Source: Betaproteobacteria bacterium
GTDB lineage: Bacteria; Pseudomonadota; Gammaproteobacteria; Burkholderiales; Casimicrobiaceae
Reading direction: 5' to 3'
NCBI GenBank assembly: GCA_013298145.1
Contig: JAAFJO010000003.1
Coordinates: 124,001 to 188,000, forward strand
Length of the DNA stretch: 64,000 nt
Shown: positions 20,859-31,075 of the stretch, one piece after another
Position numbering within the stretch: the stretch's first letter is position 1
Layout: every line of letters starts with the position of its first letter
Position numbers and translations under genes: made by a program
Notes under the pieces: generated by a model
What the model saw: the letters and a program-made list of their open reading frames with translations, nothing else
Told to the model about the DNA's origin: nothing
Database searches by the model: none

Positions 20859-21961
20859 AGATTCGTACCCTGCGGAAGCGCGCGAGTTGAGTGTTGCCTA
20901 CTAAGACTGCGAATCAGTACTGCGCCCATGGTGACGCCACCCGCGAGTAACGCGGCTGACAAAAAGAACAGGGCGCCTGAGTCTCGCCACGCGTAATCGA
21001 CGGCGCTCAGCACCCAACGCATTGCGACGATGAGCCCACAAGTCCACGCTGCGTAGAGAACGGTTGCGTCAAAGTATCCGCGCCCGATGCGCGAACACAC
21101 AAAAAAACTCCCAGCGATCACCAGTGCTGCGATCGCGTCGAATCGGGTGACGCTGAAGGCGCGATCAGCGCGCTCGAATGCAAGCAGATCACTGCCGGTG
21201 AACGAGCAAAAGCTCGACCATGTGAGCGCCGCTAGTAGCGCGATCCGCCATAGCCAGCGATGGTTAAAGGCTTCGAAGCGTTGAGCGACGTAAAAGCAGA
21301 TCGCAAAAAGCACGTTAGCAATGATGGCGCCCGTGAACACAGTTGTGGCCTGCAACGTATCGCGCACCCACGGGGCGTGATTGGCCCACAGGGTGAGTGC
21401 AATTTGCACGACAAGAAACCAGAGCAAGGTATAGCCCCACCAACGCGCAGCAAAAATCCACGGGAGCGCAAGCGCGGCCCACACAACGAAGAGTTGATAA
21501 GTGTCAGCCCCCGTTTGATAAGTTTGCCCTGTAAATGCGAGTAATCCACCGAGCGCGAACAGTACAAAAATTGACGCGGCCTTGTGAATGAGCGGCTTGT
21601 GAGCGCAGATCACCGCGACCAATACAGCGAAGACGAGCGCACTCTCGAAGAGCGCAAAGCGGAACCACCGCCCTAGCGCATCCCAATTGAAAGCAATGAA
21701 ACACACAACTGCTGCGCTCGCGCACGCGCCCGCGCCAACGGAGCCAATTCGCGTTAAGGCTTTTTGCCAGTCAGACGCGCTTGGTGCGCTGCCGATCAGC
21801 TCGCGCGCGCGGTCGATCGCAGCTGCACTGAGGGTGGTTTGGTGTGTAAGTGCGCGCAGCAGCGAAGGATCCGCGATCACATCCTCTGCATGCTGGATGA
21901 TTGAGTTGGACGCTGCGCGTGGCGCGGTGTCGGGTGGTGGCTCGGGTGTAGTTGAGTTCAT
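20855..21961 (-). CDS. DUF2157 membrane protein
   Basis: Soluble N-term then IAFNWDALGRWFRFALFESALV multi-TM region; start chosen at MNSTTPEPP (21961). Confidence 0.82.
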   Translation of the reverse strand: MNSTTPEPPPDTAPRAASNSIIQHAEDVIADPSLLRALTHQTTLSAAAIDRARELIGSAPSASDWQKALTRIGSVGAGACASAAVVCFIAFNWDALGRWFRFALFESALVFAVLVAVICAHKPLIHKAASIFVLFALGGLLAFTGQTYQTGADTYQLFVVWAALALPWIFAARWWGYTLLWFLVVQIALTLWANHAPWVRDTLQATTVFTGAIIANVLFAICFYVAQRFEAFNHRWLWRIALLAALTWSSFCSFTGSDLLAFERADRAFSVTRFDAIAALVIAGSFFVCSRIGRGYFDATVLYAAWTCGLIVAMRWVLSAVDYAWRDSGALFFLSAALLAGGVTMGAVLIRSLSRQHSTRALPQGTNL

Positions 21962-22065
21962 GAAGCCAGTGTAGGCGCGCGGATGAAGAACAACAAACAT
22001 TTGGCGTTTGAGTATCAACCGACGATACCAAGGGTTCGTCGTATCGACCATGACAAAATGCCAAT

Positions 22066-22716
22066 ATGGAATTTGCTGCTTACTTGAAGTCGTTTCTCGG
22101 CTTGCTCGCCATTGTTGATCCGCTCATCGCGGTACCGCTTTTTCTTGCGTTAACGCCGAGCGCGACGCCGCGTGACCGTAAGCGCATTGCGCGCATTGCG
22201 GCAGTTTCCGTGTTTTTCATCCTCGCGGGTGGCATGCTCTTTGGTGGCCCAGTGCTCCAGTTTTTCGGCATCTCGTTGCCTTCGTTCAAAGTAGCGGGCG
22301 CCATCTTGCTGTTGATGAGCGCGATGTCCGCGTTTAACGCGGAAACAGGTCGCACCCGTCAAACTCCAGAAGAGCAAGCCGAGGCGACGCACAAGCACGC
22401 CGTCGCCGTCGTTCCGCTGGCGACGCCTTTGCTTGCAGGCCCAGGCTCGATCTCCATGGTGATCGTGTTTGGACAATCACATGCGGGAATCGCCGCGTTT
22501 GGCAAAGCGGCGCATCTAGGCATCATGGCCTTGGTGATTCTTGTCGTTGCGCTGCTCACATGGCTCGCGCTGCGCGCGGCTGAACGTGTCTCCACCGTAC
22601 TCGGCGTGACGGGAATGAATATCCTCACGCGCGTAGGCGGCCTGATCACCGCTGCACTCGCTATCGAGATTTTGGCCTCCGGCCTCACGGGGTTATTCCC
22701 TGGCTGGAAAAACTAG
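22066..22716 (+). CDS. MarC family integral membrane protein
   Basis: LKSFLGLLAIVDPLIAVPLFLALTPSATPRDRKRIARIAA...PLATPLLAGPGSISMVIVF...LTRVGGLITAALAIEILASGLTGLFPG. Confidence 0.93.
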   Translation: MEFAAYLKSFLGLLAIVDPLIAVPLFLALTPSATPRDRKRIARIAAVSVFFILAGGMLFGGPVLQFFGISLPSFKVAGAILLLMSAMSAFNAETGRTRQTPEEQAEATHKHAVAVVPLATPLLAGPGSISMVIVFGQSHAGIAAFGKAAHLGIMALVILVVALLTWLALRAAERVSTVLGVTGMNILTRVGGLITAALAIEILASGLTGLFPGWKN

Positions 22717-23264
22717 TGGCGCTACGTTCAACGATTTTTAAGTTTGCGCTTGATGTCGCCGACATTGATCGCGGTTATTACGCGACGCATGCACTCACCG
22801 TTGCGCGTCATCCGTCCGAAACGGATGAACGGATGATGATTCGTCTGCTCGCCTTCGCACTTCACGCAAGCGAAACGCTTGAATTCGGCAAGGGCTTGTC
22901 GAGCGACGATGAACCGGCGCTGTGGGATCGCGACTTAACAGGACGAATCACACACTGGATCGAAGTGGGCCTGCCTGATGAACGGCTGCTCCGTCGCGCT
23001 TGCGGTCGAGCAGATCGCGTCACTTTGTATGCGTACGGCAACGAACGCGCCGTCAGTTTGTGGTGGGAGCCGTACGAAGCGCTATTGAAAAAGCAAGAAA
23101 AGCTCACGGTGGTCGCAATCGCTCCTGAAAGCGCAAAACTGCTATCGACGATTGCCGAACGAAATGCGTCACTGCAGCTCGTGGTCCAAGACGGCGATGT
23201 TTGGGTCAGCACCGATGCGGACCGCTGGATGCTCAGCTCAAAAACGCTCAAACCGTCGGAATAG
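22716..23264 (+). CDS. yaeQ: YaeQ family protein
   Basis: MALRSTIFKFALDVADIDRGYYATHALTVARHPSETDERMMIRLLAFALHA; GTG start overlapping marC stop. Confidence 0.93.
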   Translation: MALRSTIFKFALDVADIDRGYYATHALTVARHPSETDERMMIRLLAFALHASETLEFGKGLSSDDEPALWDRDLTGRITHWIEVGLPDERLLRRACGRADRVTLYAYGNERAVSLWWEPYEALLKKQEKLTVVAIAPESAKLLSTIAERNASLQLVVQDGDVWVSTDADRWMLSSKTLKPSE

Positions 23265-23591
23265 CTACGTATTTCTGCCGTGCTCCCGCCAAGCCGAAAC
23301 ACCATCGTTATCGATGGGCTCAACCCACTGGGAGAAGGACCGCTACGCGTAACTTGCGCTCTGGCTTTGAAGCTGTCTGCAAGTCGAGAATCTTCCTGGG
23401 CCTAGAGCTTTTTAGCGGATTAGTCGATTGTTACTATAATCGTTCTCGCGTGCAATGAACGCAAGGGATTCGACAATTTAGCAACGTGCTGTATTACCTC
23501 CTGTTTTGCAGTTAGGATCCAGATTTCTGTGATTTTTATGCTAACGTCATAACGTCGACGTCGTTAGTGCTGTCTTCGATAGAGACGGTCT

Positions 23592-25613
23592 TTGGGGTGG
23601 CAGTTGGTCTTCATTCGGAAAAAACGTCATACGTTGCGTCGGGTGGCCCGGTGGGGCGTGTATCCAAGCGTCTTGGCCGCGGCGTTCCTCGCTGGCTCAC
23701 TGCACGCGCAATGCCCCACCAATGTGGCGGGTGGATCATTACCGCGGCTCACGATCGATGGCGTGCTGCTTGCGCGTTACGCTCAAGGGATACGCAATCC
23801 GGAATTGACGAGCGGGCTCGCGAGTGCGGGACAAATCTCAAATACGGCGCAATCGAGCATTGCAAGTAACGAGGCGTCGTTTGACGTGGACGGCGACGGC
23901 AGTTTCACCGCAACCGATGCGTTGATCTTGTCGCGCCACATCGCGGGCGTCAAAGGCGATGGGCTGCTACAGGGGGTGACTGTCGGCGCGCTCGGCACGC
24001 GCAAGAGCGCAGCCGACATTTCAGCCTATTTGTCGAGCGGTTGTCCGTTCGTGCTAGCGCCCACTCGCAAACAGGCATCGCGCTTTCTCGCGCAAGCAAG
24101 CTTTGGCGCAAAACGCGAAGACATCACCGCGCTCACACAATCCACAATTCCGCAGTGGATCGAGGCGCAATTTCAGAAGCCTAGTGTGAGCCATGTTGCA
24201 ATCGTCGACGACTTGGTCGAACGGTTCTACAACGGGAACGATAGCCAAGGCCCGCTCGCAAATGTTGAATCCGTGTTTCGGCAAGCGGCATACGGTGACG
24301 ATCAATTGCGGCAACGCATGGCTTGGGCGCTCTCGCAAATATTCGTGATTGGCGAATCGACAACACCGCGTGACTCGAGCATCGGTTCTACCTATCTCGA
24401 CATCCTGAATCGCAACGCGTTTGGCAACTATCGTCAGTTGCTCGAAGACATCACGCGTTCGAGTTCAATGGGGCTTTACTTAAGCCACATGGGTAACGAA
24501 AAGGAGGACCCCACAACCGGACGATTGCCCGACGAAAACTACGCGCGGGAAATCATGCAACTCTTTACCATCGGTTTGTGGGAGTTGAATCCGGACGGCA
24601 CGCGAAAGCTCGATACCGAAGGCAAGCCAATTCCGACTTACGGACAAAACGACATTCGCGGTCTTGCCAAGGTGTTCACTGGATTTACGTATTCGCGCTG
24701 TTTGACCGATAGCAACCCTGGCATCTGTTTGTACGGGTCACGCCTGGGCTGGTCACCCGAGCCGACGATGGTGCCGTTCCAGGCCTATCACTCGACGAGT
24801 TCGAAGCAGTTTTTAGGGCGCACGCTCGCAGCAAACCGAGCCGCGCGTGACGATTTGCGCGATGCGCTCGACATCGTGTTCAATCATGCCAATGTAGGGC
24901 CGTTCGTCGCCAAACTCCTCATTCAGAGATTCACGACGAGTAACCCGTCCCCCGCGTATGTAAAGCGGGTTGCAGCCGCGTTCGATAACAACGGAGCGGG
25001 TATCCGAGGCGATTTAAAGGCTGTCCTTCGAGCGATCCTGCTCGATCCCGAAGCGCGCGACGCAACGCGTATCGCCGACGATCCAAAATGGGGAAAGTTG
25101 CGCGAACCGATTGTGCGCTGGATGCATTTTTTGCGCACCTTTTCGCTGCCTAACACGGAGGGACGCGCGTACTACGATTTCAATCGGATGACGCCCGCGT
25201 TCGGGCAATGGCCTTTGGGCGCACCGAGTATTTTTAACTTCTATCGCCCGACCTACTCGCCGCCTGGCCCACTCAAAACAGAAAAGATTCTCGCGCCAGA
25301 ATTCCAGATCACTCACGAGTTCACAGCGGCCGCAACGCACAACGAGTTTCACTGGTGGATCAGCCTCGACGCCGACGGACTCTACGGAATTCACCGAGAT
25401 AACAGACAGTGGCTCGATGCCATCGCGGGCAACACCGCTGCGCTTGTCGATGAGCTCGATGTGCTCTTGACCTACGGCACGCTGAGCCCTGTAAGCCGCG
25501 CCGCGATGATCGAAGCCATCAACACCGTGCCTGGCTACCTTGGCAACAAAGGCCGCGCGAAAATGGCGCTGAAGCTCTTTTTCGTGTCGCCCGATTACAT
25601 GGTGTTGAAGTAG
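23592..25613 (+). CDS. DUF1800 protein with dockerin-like Ca-binding segment
   Basis: ASRFLAQASFGAKREDI, QRMAWALSQIFVI, MGNEKEDPTTGRLPDENYAREIMQLFTIGLWELN; DVDGDGSFTATDALILSRHIAGVKGDGL. Exact start (TTG/GTG) uncertain. Confidence 0.9.
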   Translation: MGWQLVFIRKKRHTLRRVARWGVYPSVLAAAFLAGSLHAQCPTNVAGGSLPRLTIDGVLLARYAQGIRNPELTSGLASAGQISNTAQSSIASNEASFDVDGDGSFTATDALILSRHIAGVKGDGLLQGVTVGALGTRKSAADISAYLSSGCPFVLAPTRKQASRFLAQASFGAKREDITALTQSTIPQWIEAQFQKPSVSHVAIVDDLVERFYNGNDSQGPLANVESVFRQAAYGDDQLRQRMAWALSQIFVIGESTTPRDSSIGSTYLDILNRNAFGNYRQLLEDITRSSSMGLYLSHMGNEKEDPTTGRLPDENYAREIMQLFTIGLWELNPDGTRKLDTEGKPIPTYGQNDIRGLAKVFTGFTYSRCLTDSNPGICLYGSRLGWSPEPTMVPFQAYHSTSSKQFLGRTLAANRAARDDLRDALDIVFNHANVGPFVAKLLIQRFTTSNPSPAYVKRVAAAFDNNGAGIRGDLKAVLRAILLDPEARDATRIADDPKWGKLREPIVRWMHFLRTFSLPNTEGRAYYDFNRMTPAFGQWPLGAPSIFNFYRPTYSPPGPLKTEKILAPEFQITHEFTAAATHNEFHWWISLDADGLYGIHRDNRQWLDAIAGNTAALVDELDVLLTYGTLSPVSRAAMIEAINTVPGYLGNKGRAKMALKLFFVSPDYMVLK

Positions 25614-25622
25614 GAGGCACGC

Positions 25623-27062
25623 ATGAAGCGCATCATTGATGACACGAGATTTTCGGCGAAGCGGCGGGAATTGCTCAAGGGCTCGGCGGCGTGGGCCGCC
25701 GGTAGCGCGGGCGCGTTCGCGTTCAACATGCAATGCATGGCGCAGGCGGCAAATCCCACCGACTACAAAGCGCTAGTTTGTATTTTTTTGTTCGGCGGCA
25801 ACGACAGTGGCAACACCGTGATTCCATACGATCAGGCGCAATACAACGCGTATCTGACGGCGCGCGAAGGCTCAACATCGCGACCTTACGGCATCACGCG
25901 ATTGCGCACTGACTTGTTGCCAATCGCAGCTGCGTCCATCAGCGATGGCCGCAGTCTCGGATTACCAAAGGAAATGAGTGCACTCAAGGCGCTATACGAT
26001 AGCGGCAAGGCAGCGGTCGTTACCAATCTTGGTGTGCTTTCCGAGCCGACGACGCGCAGCGCGTACGAGGGCGCGAGCGTTGAAATTCCGCCGCAACTGT
26101 TTTCACACTCAGATCAAGCCAGTTTCTGGCAAGCGGGTGTACCGTCTTATTCTGTCGCTAGCGGATGGGGCGGGCGAGTTGTCGATCTCTTCGCGTCAGC
26201 AAATGTGAATGGGCGCGTGTCTTCATCCGTCTCGATTGCAGGCACCAACCTGTGGCAAGTAGGCGATCAGGTGATCCCATTTCCCGTTGACGCGGAAGAC
26301 GGCGCAGTCGGGCTCTACAGTATGGATGAGGCTGCCTACGCAAAAGCGATGAACACAATGTGGAACGCAGCGCGGTCAAACGCACTTGAGCGCGAAGTAG
26401 TGCGCGTCTACAAACGCTCAATTGCCGGCGCACAAGCGGTCTCCGATGCGCTACTCGCCGCCAGTGCGCTCGATTCCGAGTTCCCACGAAGCGCGCCGCC
26501 GGAAGTGCCAGGCCCCGCACGTGGTTGGCATGCGAGTCTGATGTCGCAACTTTCGACCGTCGCACGAATGATTTCGTCGCGACAAATGCTCGGGCTCAAA
26601 CGCCAGACATTTTTTGTAAGCATCGGCGGCTTCGATATGCACAACACGCTCGAACATCATCGCTATGCGCTGCAAGCGGTGAGCGATGCGATGGCCAGGT
26701 TCTACACAGTTACGGATCAACTCGGTGTGGCCGACAAAGTGACTACGTTCACCGCGAGCGACTTCGGGCGTCCGCTGCAAGTCAACGGGACCGGCTCAGA
26801 TCATGGTTGGGGTGGTCATCACTTCGTAGTCGGCGGTGCGGTCAACGGCGGTAATCTGTACGGCACTTTCCCCAACATGACAATGAGCGGCCCACAGTAC
26901 ACCGGCAATCAAGGGCATCTGATCCCAACGACGAGTGTCGATCAGTATGCGGCGACGATGGCTAAATGGTTTGGCGTATCAGCAAGCGATATTGCGCAGA
27001 CCGTGGTTCCACGAATCGGCCGATACGCCACGGCAGACCTCGGATTTCTTCGCGCGACGTGA
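25623..27062 (+). CDS. DUF1501 protein
   Basis: RRELLKGSAAWAAGSAG, LVCIFLFGGNDSGNTVIPYDQAQYNAYLTAR, FVSIGGFDMHNT, ASDFGRPLQVNGTGSDHGWGGHHFVVGGAV. Confidence 0.92.
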   Translation: MKRIIDDTRFSAKRRELLKGSAAWAAGSAGAFAFNMQCMAQAANPTDYKALVCIFLFGGNDSGNTVIPYDQAQYNAYLTAREGSTSRPYGITRLRTDLLPIAAASISDGRSLGLPKEMSALKALYDSGKAAVVTNLGVLSEPTTRSAYEGASVEIPPQLFSHSDQASFWQAGVPSYSVASGWGGRVVDLFASANVNGRVSSSVSIAGTNLWQVGDQVIPFPVDAEDGAVGLYSMDEAAYAKAMNTMWNAARSNALEREVVRVYKRSIAGAQAVSDALLAASALDSEFPRSAPPEVPGPARGWHASLMSQLSTVARMISSRQMLGLKRQTFFVSIGGFDMHNTLEHHRYALQAVSDAMARFYTVTDQLGVADKVTTFTASDFGRPLQVNGTGSDHGWGGHHFVVGGAVNGGNLYGTFPNMTMSGPQYTGNQGHLIPTTSVDQYAATMAKWFGVSASDIAQTVVPRIGRYATADLGFLRAT

Positions 27063-27159
27063 GCTCCCATCGAGCGCGGTACTGTCAGTGTGTCGCCTAC
27101 TCGCACGTTGCGCCCCAACCGTTGCTCAACCGCCGAACTCCGTCTCGCAGGTCCAATAT

Positions 27160-27270
27160 GTAGGCGCGGAATTAGCCGCGCTCCTTCATTTGCGACAGCG
27201 ACTCGAAGTCGTCGCGTACAGCGCGAATCGCGAGAGCGACCCCTACTCGTCGCCTACAAGGTGCCACTAG
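27160..27270. repeat. Dispersed GTAGGCGCGG / GTCGCCTACA intergenic repeat cluster
   Basis: gtaggcgcggaattagccgcg ... gcgactcgaagtcgtcgcgtaca ... ctcgtcgcctacaag; related sequences at 30587-30660 and 35370-35508. Confidence 0.65.
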
Positions 27271-28451
27271 CTTTGCTGCACAAGCTTCGCTTGACTTGCG
27301 TCGTATACACAATCCCCAATCGAGCCATCTCGAATGCGCTGCACGGCGTCATCAATCACGTGAAGCGGTACTAAAAACCATTCGCGAGGACGAACTGGCA
27401 GCCCGAAACGGTCATCAATGGTGAGTTCGAGCTGCGCTGCGCTGAAAAGCTTGTGAAAAATGCCTTCGAGCTTGGTGCGATTGATCTGCGAAAGCTTGTA
27501 CGTCGCTACGATTTCGACTTCAGCAAGCAGGTAAGTTGCATCCTTCGACGCATTGGCGACTCGCCGCTCCACACTCCCGCCCGTGACACCAATTTTGTGG
27601 ATCAACTCACGATGCTTTGCGATAAAGGGATGCGCGCAATGGCTGCGCAACACGTAAATCGTGCCGCTTGGCAAATCATCGGCTTCCCATTGGTCGTCGA
27701 ACAATGGCCCGACCGCGGACTCACTTAACCGGCGGCTCGCGGTGTCTTTGTAGAGCGCTCGCTGGAGGGAACGTAGCAGCAAATTGCTCTCGGTGCCGTT
27801 GGCATAGATGACTCGCAAGCGAGCGTCGGTCGACCCGTTGGGCGCTGAAAACGATTCGCCTTTTTCCGCCACGTATACGGTAACGCCGCCGAGAATGAAA
27901 AAGTCACCCTTCGCCACGCTCGCGTCGTTGCCAAACGTCCGCGCATGTCGATTTCCCTGTTTCAGCTCATGTTCTGCTAAGTCAAAAAGCGGCTTGAACC
28001 GCGCGAAATCTTTGCACGGTTCGCGATTGGCGATTTCATCTGCGGCGCGTCGCTCCTCTCGGGTTTGTACGTGGGTTAGCTTCGTGATGTCGCCCGCATG
28101 ACTGCCGCTATTTGTAAGCTCGCCTAGGAGCGCGTCATCGTCGAGCGTAACGGAGGTATTGTTTGATTCGTGCAACGACGCGTCAAGTAAACGATGCGTG
28201 TCAAGCGATGCAAGGAGTTTTTGCGCTTCCTCGGATTCACGCAAGCGATCCAAACGAACCGCATAAAGCCGCTCAAAAATATCTCGGTGTTCGCCATGCC
28301 GCGGCGCTCTGCCGTGTTCTTCGAAAAATCGCGAAATATCTTCGAAGCCCGCAATGATGCGCTCTTCGCGCGGCGTGTGTGTGCTTGTTCGCGCGGGCGC
28401 TGCATCAACGCCCAGCTCTGCGAGTAAATCGTCGTCGCTCACATCATCCAT
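27267..28451 (-). CDS. GIY-YIG nuclease family protein (T5orf172/Mug113-like)
   Basis: C-term GTIYVLRSHCAH...LIHKIGVTGGSVERRVANA...RTKLEGIFHKLF (GIY, YIG, R and E positions). Start at ATG 28451 overlaps helicase stop by 8 nt. Confidence 0.85.
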   Translation of the reverse strand: MDDVSDDDLLAELGVDAAPARTSTHTPREERIIAGFEDISRFFEEHGRAPRHGEHRDIFERLYAVRLDRLRESEEAQKLLASLDTHRLLDASLHESNNTSVTLDDDALLGELTNSGSHAGDITKLTHVQTREERRAADEIANREPCKDFARFKPLFDLAEHELKQGNRHARTFGNDASVAKGDFFILGGVTVYVAEKGESFSAPNGSTDARLRVIYANGTESNLLLRSLQRALYKDTASRRLSESAVGPLFDDQWEADDLPSGTIYVLRSHCAHPFIAKHRELIHKIGVTGGSVERRVANASKDATYLLAEVEIVATYKLSQINRTKLEGIFHKLFSAAQLELTIDDRFGLPVRPREWFLVPLHVIDDAVQRIRDGSIGDCVYDASQAKLVQQS

Positions 28452-30546
28452 TGGCGGCGCTCTTTTGTGCTTTTTGTTGCGCCTTCTCCTGCGCGACGAA
28501 GCGGGCAAATGCCGCCACACCCTCTGCCATTTTCTTTTCCCAACCATCTTGGGACGTGATATCCGGCGCGCGACCGCGTTCGCGTTTAAATGCAACCGCC
28601 CGTTTCGCCAGATCGCGCGCCTCATCGATGGTCAAATTCACTCGCTTCCCGGAAATGCTCGCCTGCACCTGCTTGAGCGTCGATTCATTCATCGATTTCG
28701 CAAGCACCGCATACGCCGCATCAAACGGATTGATGCGATTAATCAAATCAATATCCAGATCGCGCACGTCCATCGCAAATTTGCGCACACCGTCCACCAG
28801 CGACGTATTTGCGCGCTCCTCGCTCGTCTCTTTCGTGGCGCTCTTTTTCATTTCTTGCACGAGGTTCAGCGCCGCCACCGCGTGTTGCCGCACCGCCTCT
28901 TGATCCACGTCACTCATATCGGGATAGCGATCGCGCACGATTTTGCCCATGCGCAGTTGTGTCAACTCTTCGGGCAACGTGTTCTCTCGGTCAAACAATC
29001 CGCGCTCAACGGTTGCTTTGTCTTGCACAAACGCCGCGATCACTTCGTTCAAATCTTCGCGGCAAACGCGCATTGCCTCGGGCGTTGAAGGCATTGCTAA
29101 GCCGTTGATTTCTAGATGAAATTGCCCTGTTTTTACGTTGAACCCAACGTTCGTGTCGCCGCTGCCGTAGCCTGCGTCACCGTAGTCAAACCCCTCGCGC
29201 GGCCCGGCATTTTTCGGCGAGAAATCAAAGCGCGGCGCTAACACTTGCTCCATGAGCAGGCTCGCAGCAATCGCTTTCAGCGTATCGTTCACCGCATCAA
29301 CGACGAGCGATTGCGTGGCGTCTGGCTCGGCAATCAAATTGGTGAAGCGGGCGCGGGTTTTGCCCGGCGCATCGCGCGTGGCGCGCCCGATGATCTGAAT
29401 GATCTCCGTCAAGCTGCTGCGATAGCCCACGGTCAGCGCATGTTCGCACCAAATCCAATCGAAACCCTCCTTCGCCATGCCAAGCGCCACTATGATGTCT
29501 ACATGATCGCGGTTATTTTTCTGCGCTGGATCTTTGAGTGCACTGAGCACTTTTGAGCGCGCCGCATCATCGCTATCGTCTACCAAATCGGCAACTTTGA
29601 CCGTGCGCCCATCGTGCAAGCGCACATTGTGAAACCCGGTGACGGGATCAGCGCCCTTCCATTCGCCAATGGCCGACATGATGTCTTCCACTTCGCGATG
29701 CTTGTCCTTCGTGCTCTCGCGCGAATTCACGTTCGGAATGTGCAAGATGGTTTTCATCGTCGGATCGAGCACTTTCGTGATCGCATCCAGATAGCTGCCT
29801 GAGTAAAAGTAATACCCCAGCTCCAGCGATTTCAAATGCGCGTAGCCGTTTAGCTGTTCGTAATAGGTGTAGGTCACGGTTTCAAACCGTGCCTCATCCT
29901 GCGGCGCGAGCACGGGCAGGGCATCGCCGCGAAAGTAAGAGCCCGTCATCGCCACGATATGCGCTTTGTCGCGCGCGATGAATTGCGTGAGCTGTTGCCC
30001 CAAACGATTGGCCGGATCGGCGCTCACGTGGTGGAACTCATCCACCGCGACCAAGCAATCGTCGAATGACGCCACCCACAGCTCATCCACCGCGAAGCGA
30101 AACGTCGCATGCGTACACACGAGCACGCGATCCTCGCTATTCAGAAATTCGCCAACCGCTTTCACTTTCGATTTGGCGACTGCGGGATCGTCCACGCCCG
30201 GCGCGTTACACAAATTCCATTGCGGCTTCACGTCCCAATCCGCCCAGAATCCGTATTCGGTGAGCTTTTCACTCGCGAAACTGCCGCCGATGGAGCGCTC
30301 CGGCACTACGATGATCGCCTTCGTGACGCCCTGTTTGTGGAGTTTGTCGAGCGCGATAAACATCAGCGCCCGTGACTTGCCCGAAGCGGGCGGCGATTTG
30401 ATGAGCAGATATTGCTCGCCGCGCCGCGAATACGCCCGCGCCTGCATCGGACGCATGCCGAGCGAATCGATTTGCTTGGACGCGCCCGTGCGCGCGGTGG
30501 CGATAGATACCGACGGAATGTTGATCGATTTCGTTGTGTCGTTCAT
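28444..30546 (-). CDS. SF2 DEAD/DEAH-box-type helicase/restriction translocase
   Basis: Walker A LIKSPPASGKSRALMF, motif II VAVDEFHH, motif III AMTGSYFRG, motif VI IIQIIGRATRDAPGKTRARF. Confidence 0.92.
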   Translation of the reverse strand: MNDTTKSINIPSVSIATARTGASKQIDSLGMRPMQARAYSRRGEQYLLIKSPPASGKSRALMFIALDKLHKQGVTKAIIVVPERSIGGSFASEKLTEYGFWADWDVKPQWNLCNAPGVDDPAVAKSKVKAVGEFLNSEDRVLVCTHATFRFAVDELWVASFDDCLVAVDEFHHVSADPANRLGQQLTQFIARDKAHIVAMTGSYFRGDALPVLAPQDEARFETVTYTYYEQLNGYAHLKSLELGYYFYSGSYLDAITKVLDPTMKTILHIPNVNSRESTKDKHREVEDIMSAIGEWKGADPVTGFHNVRLHDGRTVKVADLVDDSDDAARSKVLSALKDPAQKNNRDHVDIIVALGMAKEGFDWIWCEHALTVGYRSSLTEIIQIIGRATRDAPGKTRARFTNLIAEPDATQSLVVDAVNDTLKAIAASLLMEQVLAPRFDFSPKNAGPREGFDYGDAGYGSGDTNVGFNVKTGQFHLEINGLAMPSTPEAMRVCREDLNEVIAAFVQDKATVERGLFDRENTLPEELTQLRMGKIVRDRYPDMSDVDQEAVRQHAVAALNLVQEMKKSATKETSEERANTSLVDGVRKFAMDVRDLDIDLINRINPFDAAYAVLAKSMNESTLKQVQASISGKRVNLTIDEARDLAKRAVAFKRERGRAPDITSQDGWEKKMAEGVAAFARFVAQEKAQQKAQKSAANG

Positions 30547-30586
30547 CTTGATCCGGCGCGAATTGATTTTCGGGTTATGCGGGTGT

Positions 30587-30660
30587 GGGCGCGGGCTTGA
30601 CCGCGCTCAGCAACCATCGCTGCAGGGTTAGAAGCGACGTCAAGCCGTCGCCTACAGATA
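30587..30660. repeat. Dispersed intergenic repeat copy
   Basis: gcgcgggcttgaccgcgctc ... gaagcgacgtcaagccgtcgcctaca. Confidence 0.65.
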
Positions 30661-30667
30661 TTGAACA

Positions 30668-31075
30668 CTACGCGTTCTCATGCCAGTTCTGCCATTGCAA
30701 TCCCGCCACTCGCGAAAACTCCCGCGTGTTTCGTGTGACCAATGTTCCGCCGTAGCGCAGTGCCGTTGCCGCGATGAGGATGTCGTGCGGGCCAATGGGT
30801 GAACCGTCTGCTTCGAGCGCGGCGCGAATGCGCGCTGCTTGCTGTGCGCAATCGCTATCGAATGGCAGCACTTGCAGCGCTTGCAAAACGTCGGTTAACC
30901 GAGCCATACCCCGAGTGCGAACTTGCTCGGGCAATCGCTCGAATCCATAGCGAAGCTCGTATTCCACAATCGCCGGAATACTCACATCGCTCGGCGCAAT
31001 CGCACGCAACTTGTTAACGACCGCCGTATCTCCGCGCAGGTAGTAGCTCACCGTATTGGTGTCGAGGATCAACAT
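30668..31075 (-). CDS. PIN-domain toxin, VapC family
   Basis: MLILDTNTVSYYLRGD ... DSPIGPHDILIAATALRYGGTLVTRNTREFSRVAGL; acidic PIN residues in place. Confidence 0.93.
   Translation of the reverse strand: MLILDTNTVSYYLRGDTAVVNKLRAIAPSDVSIPAIVEYELRYGFERLPEQVRTRGMARLTDVLQALQVLPFDSDCAQQAARIRAALEADGSPIGPHDILIAATALRYGGTLVTRNTREFSRVAGLQWQNWHENA

Noticed and set aside
25014-25733. 239-aa minus-strand ORF
   Set aside because: Antisense to DUF1800.
28354-29088. 244-aa plus-strand ORF
   Set aside because: Antisense to helicase, no recognisable motifs.
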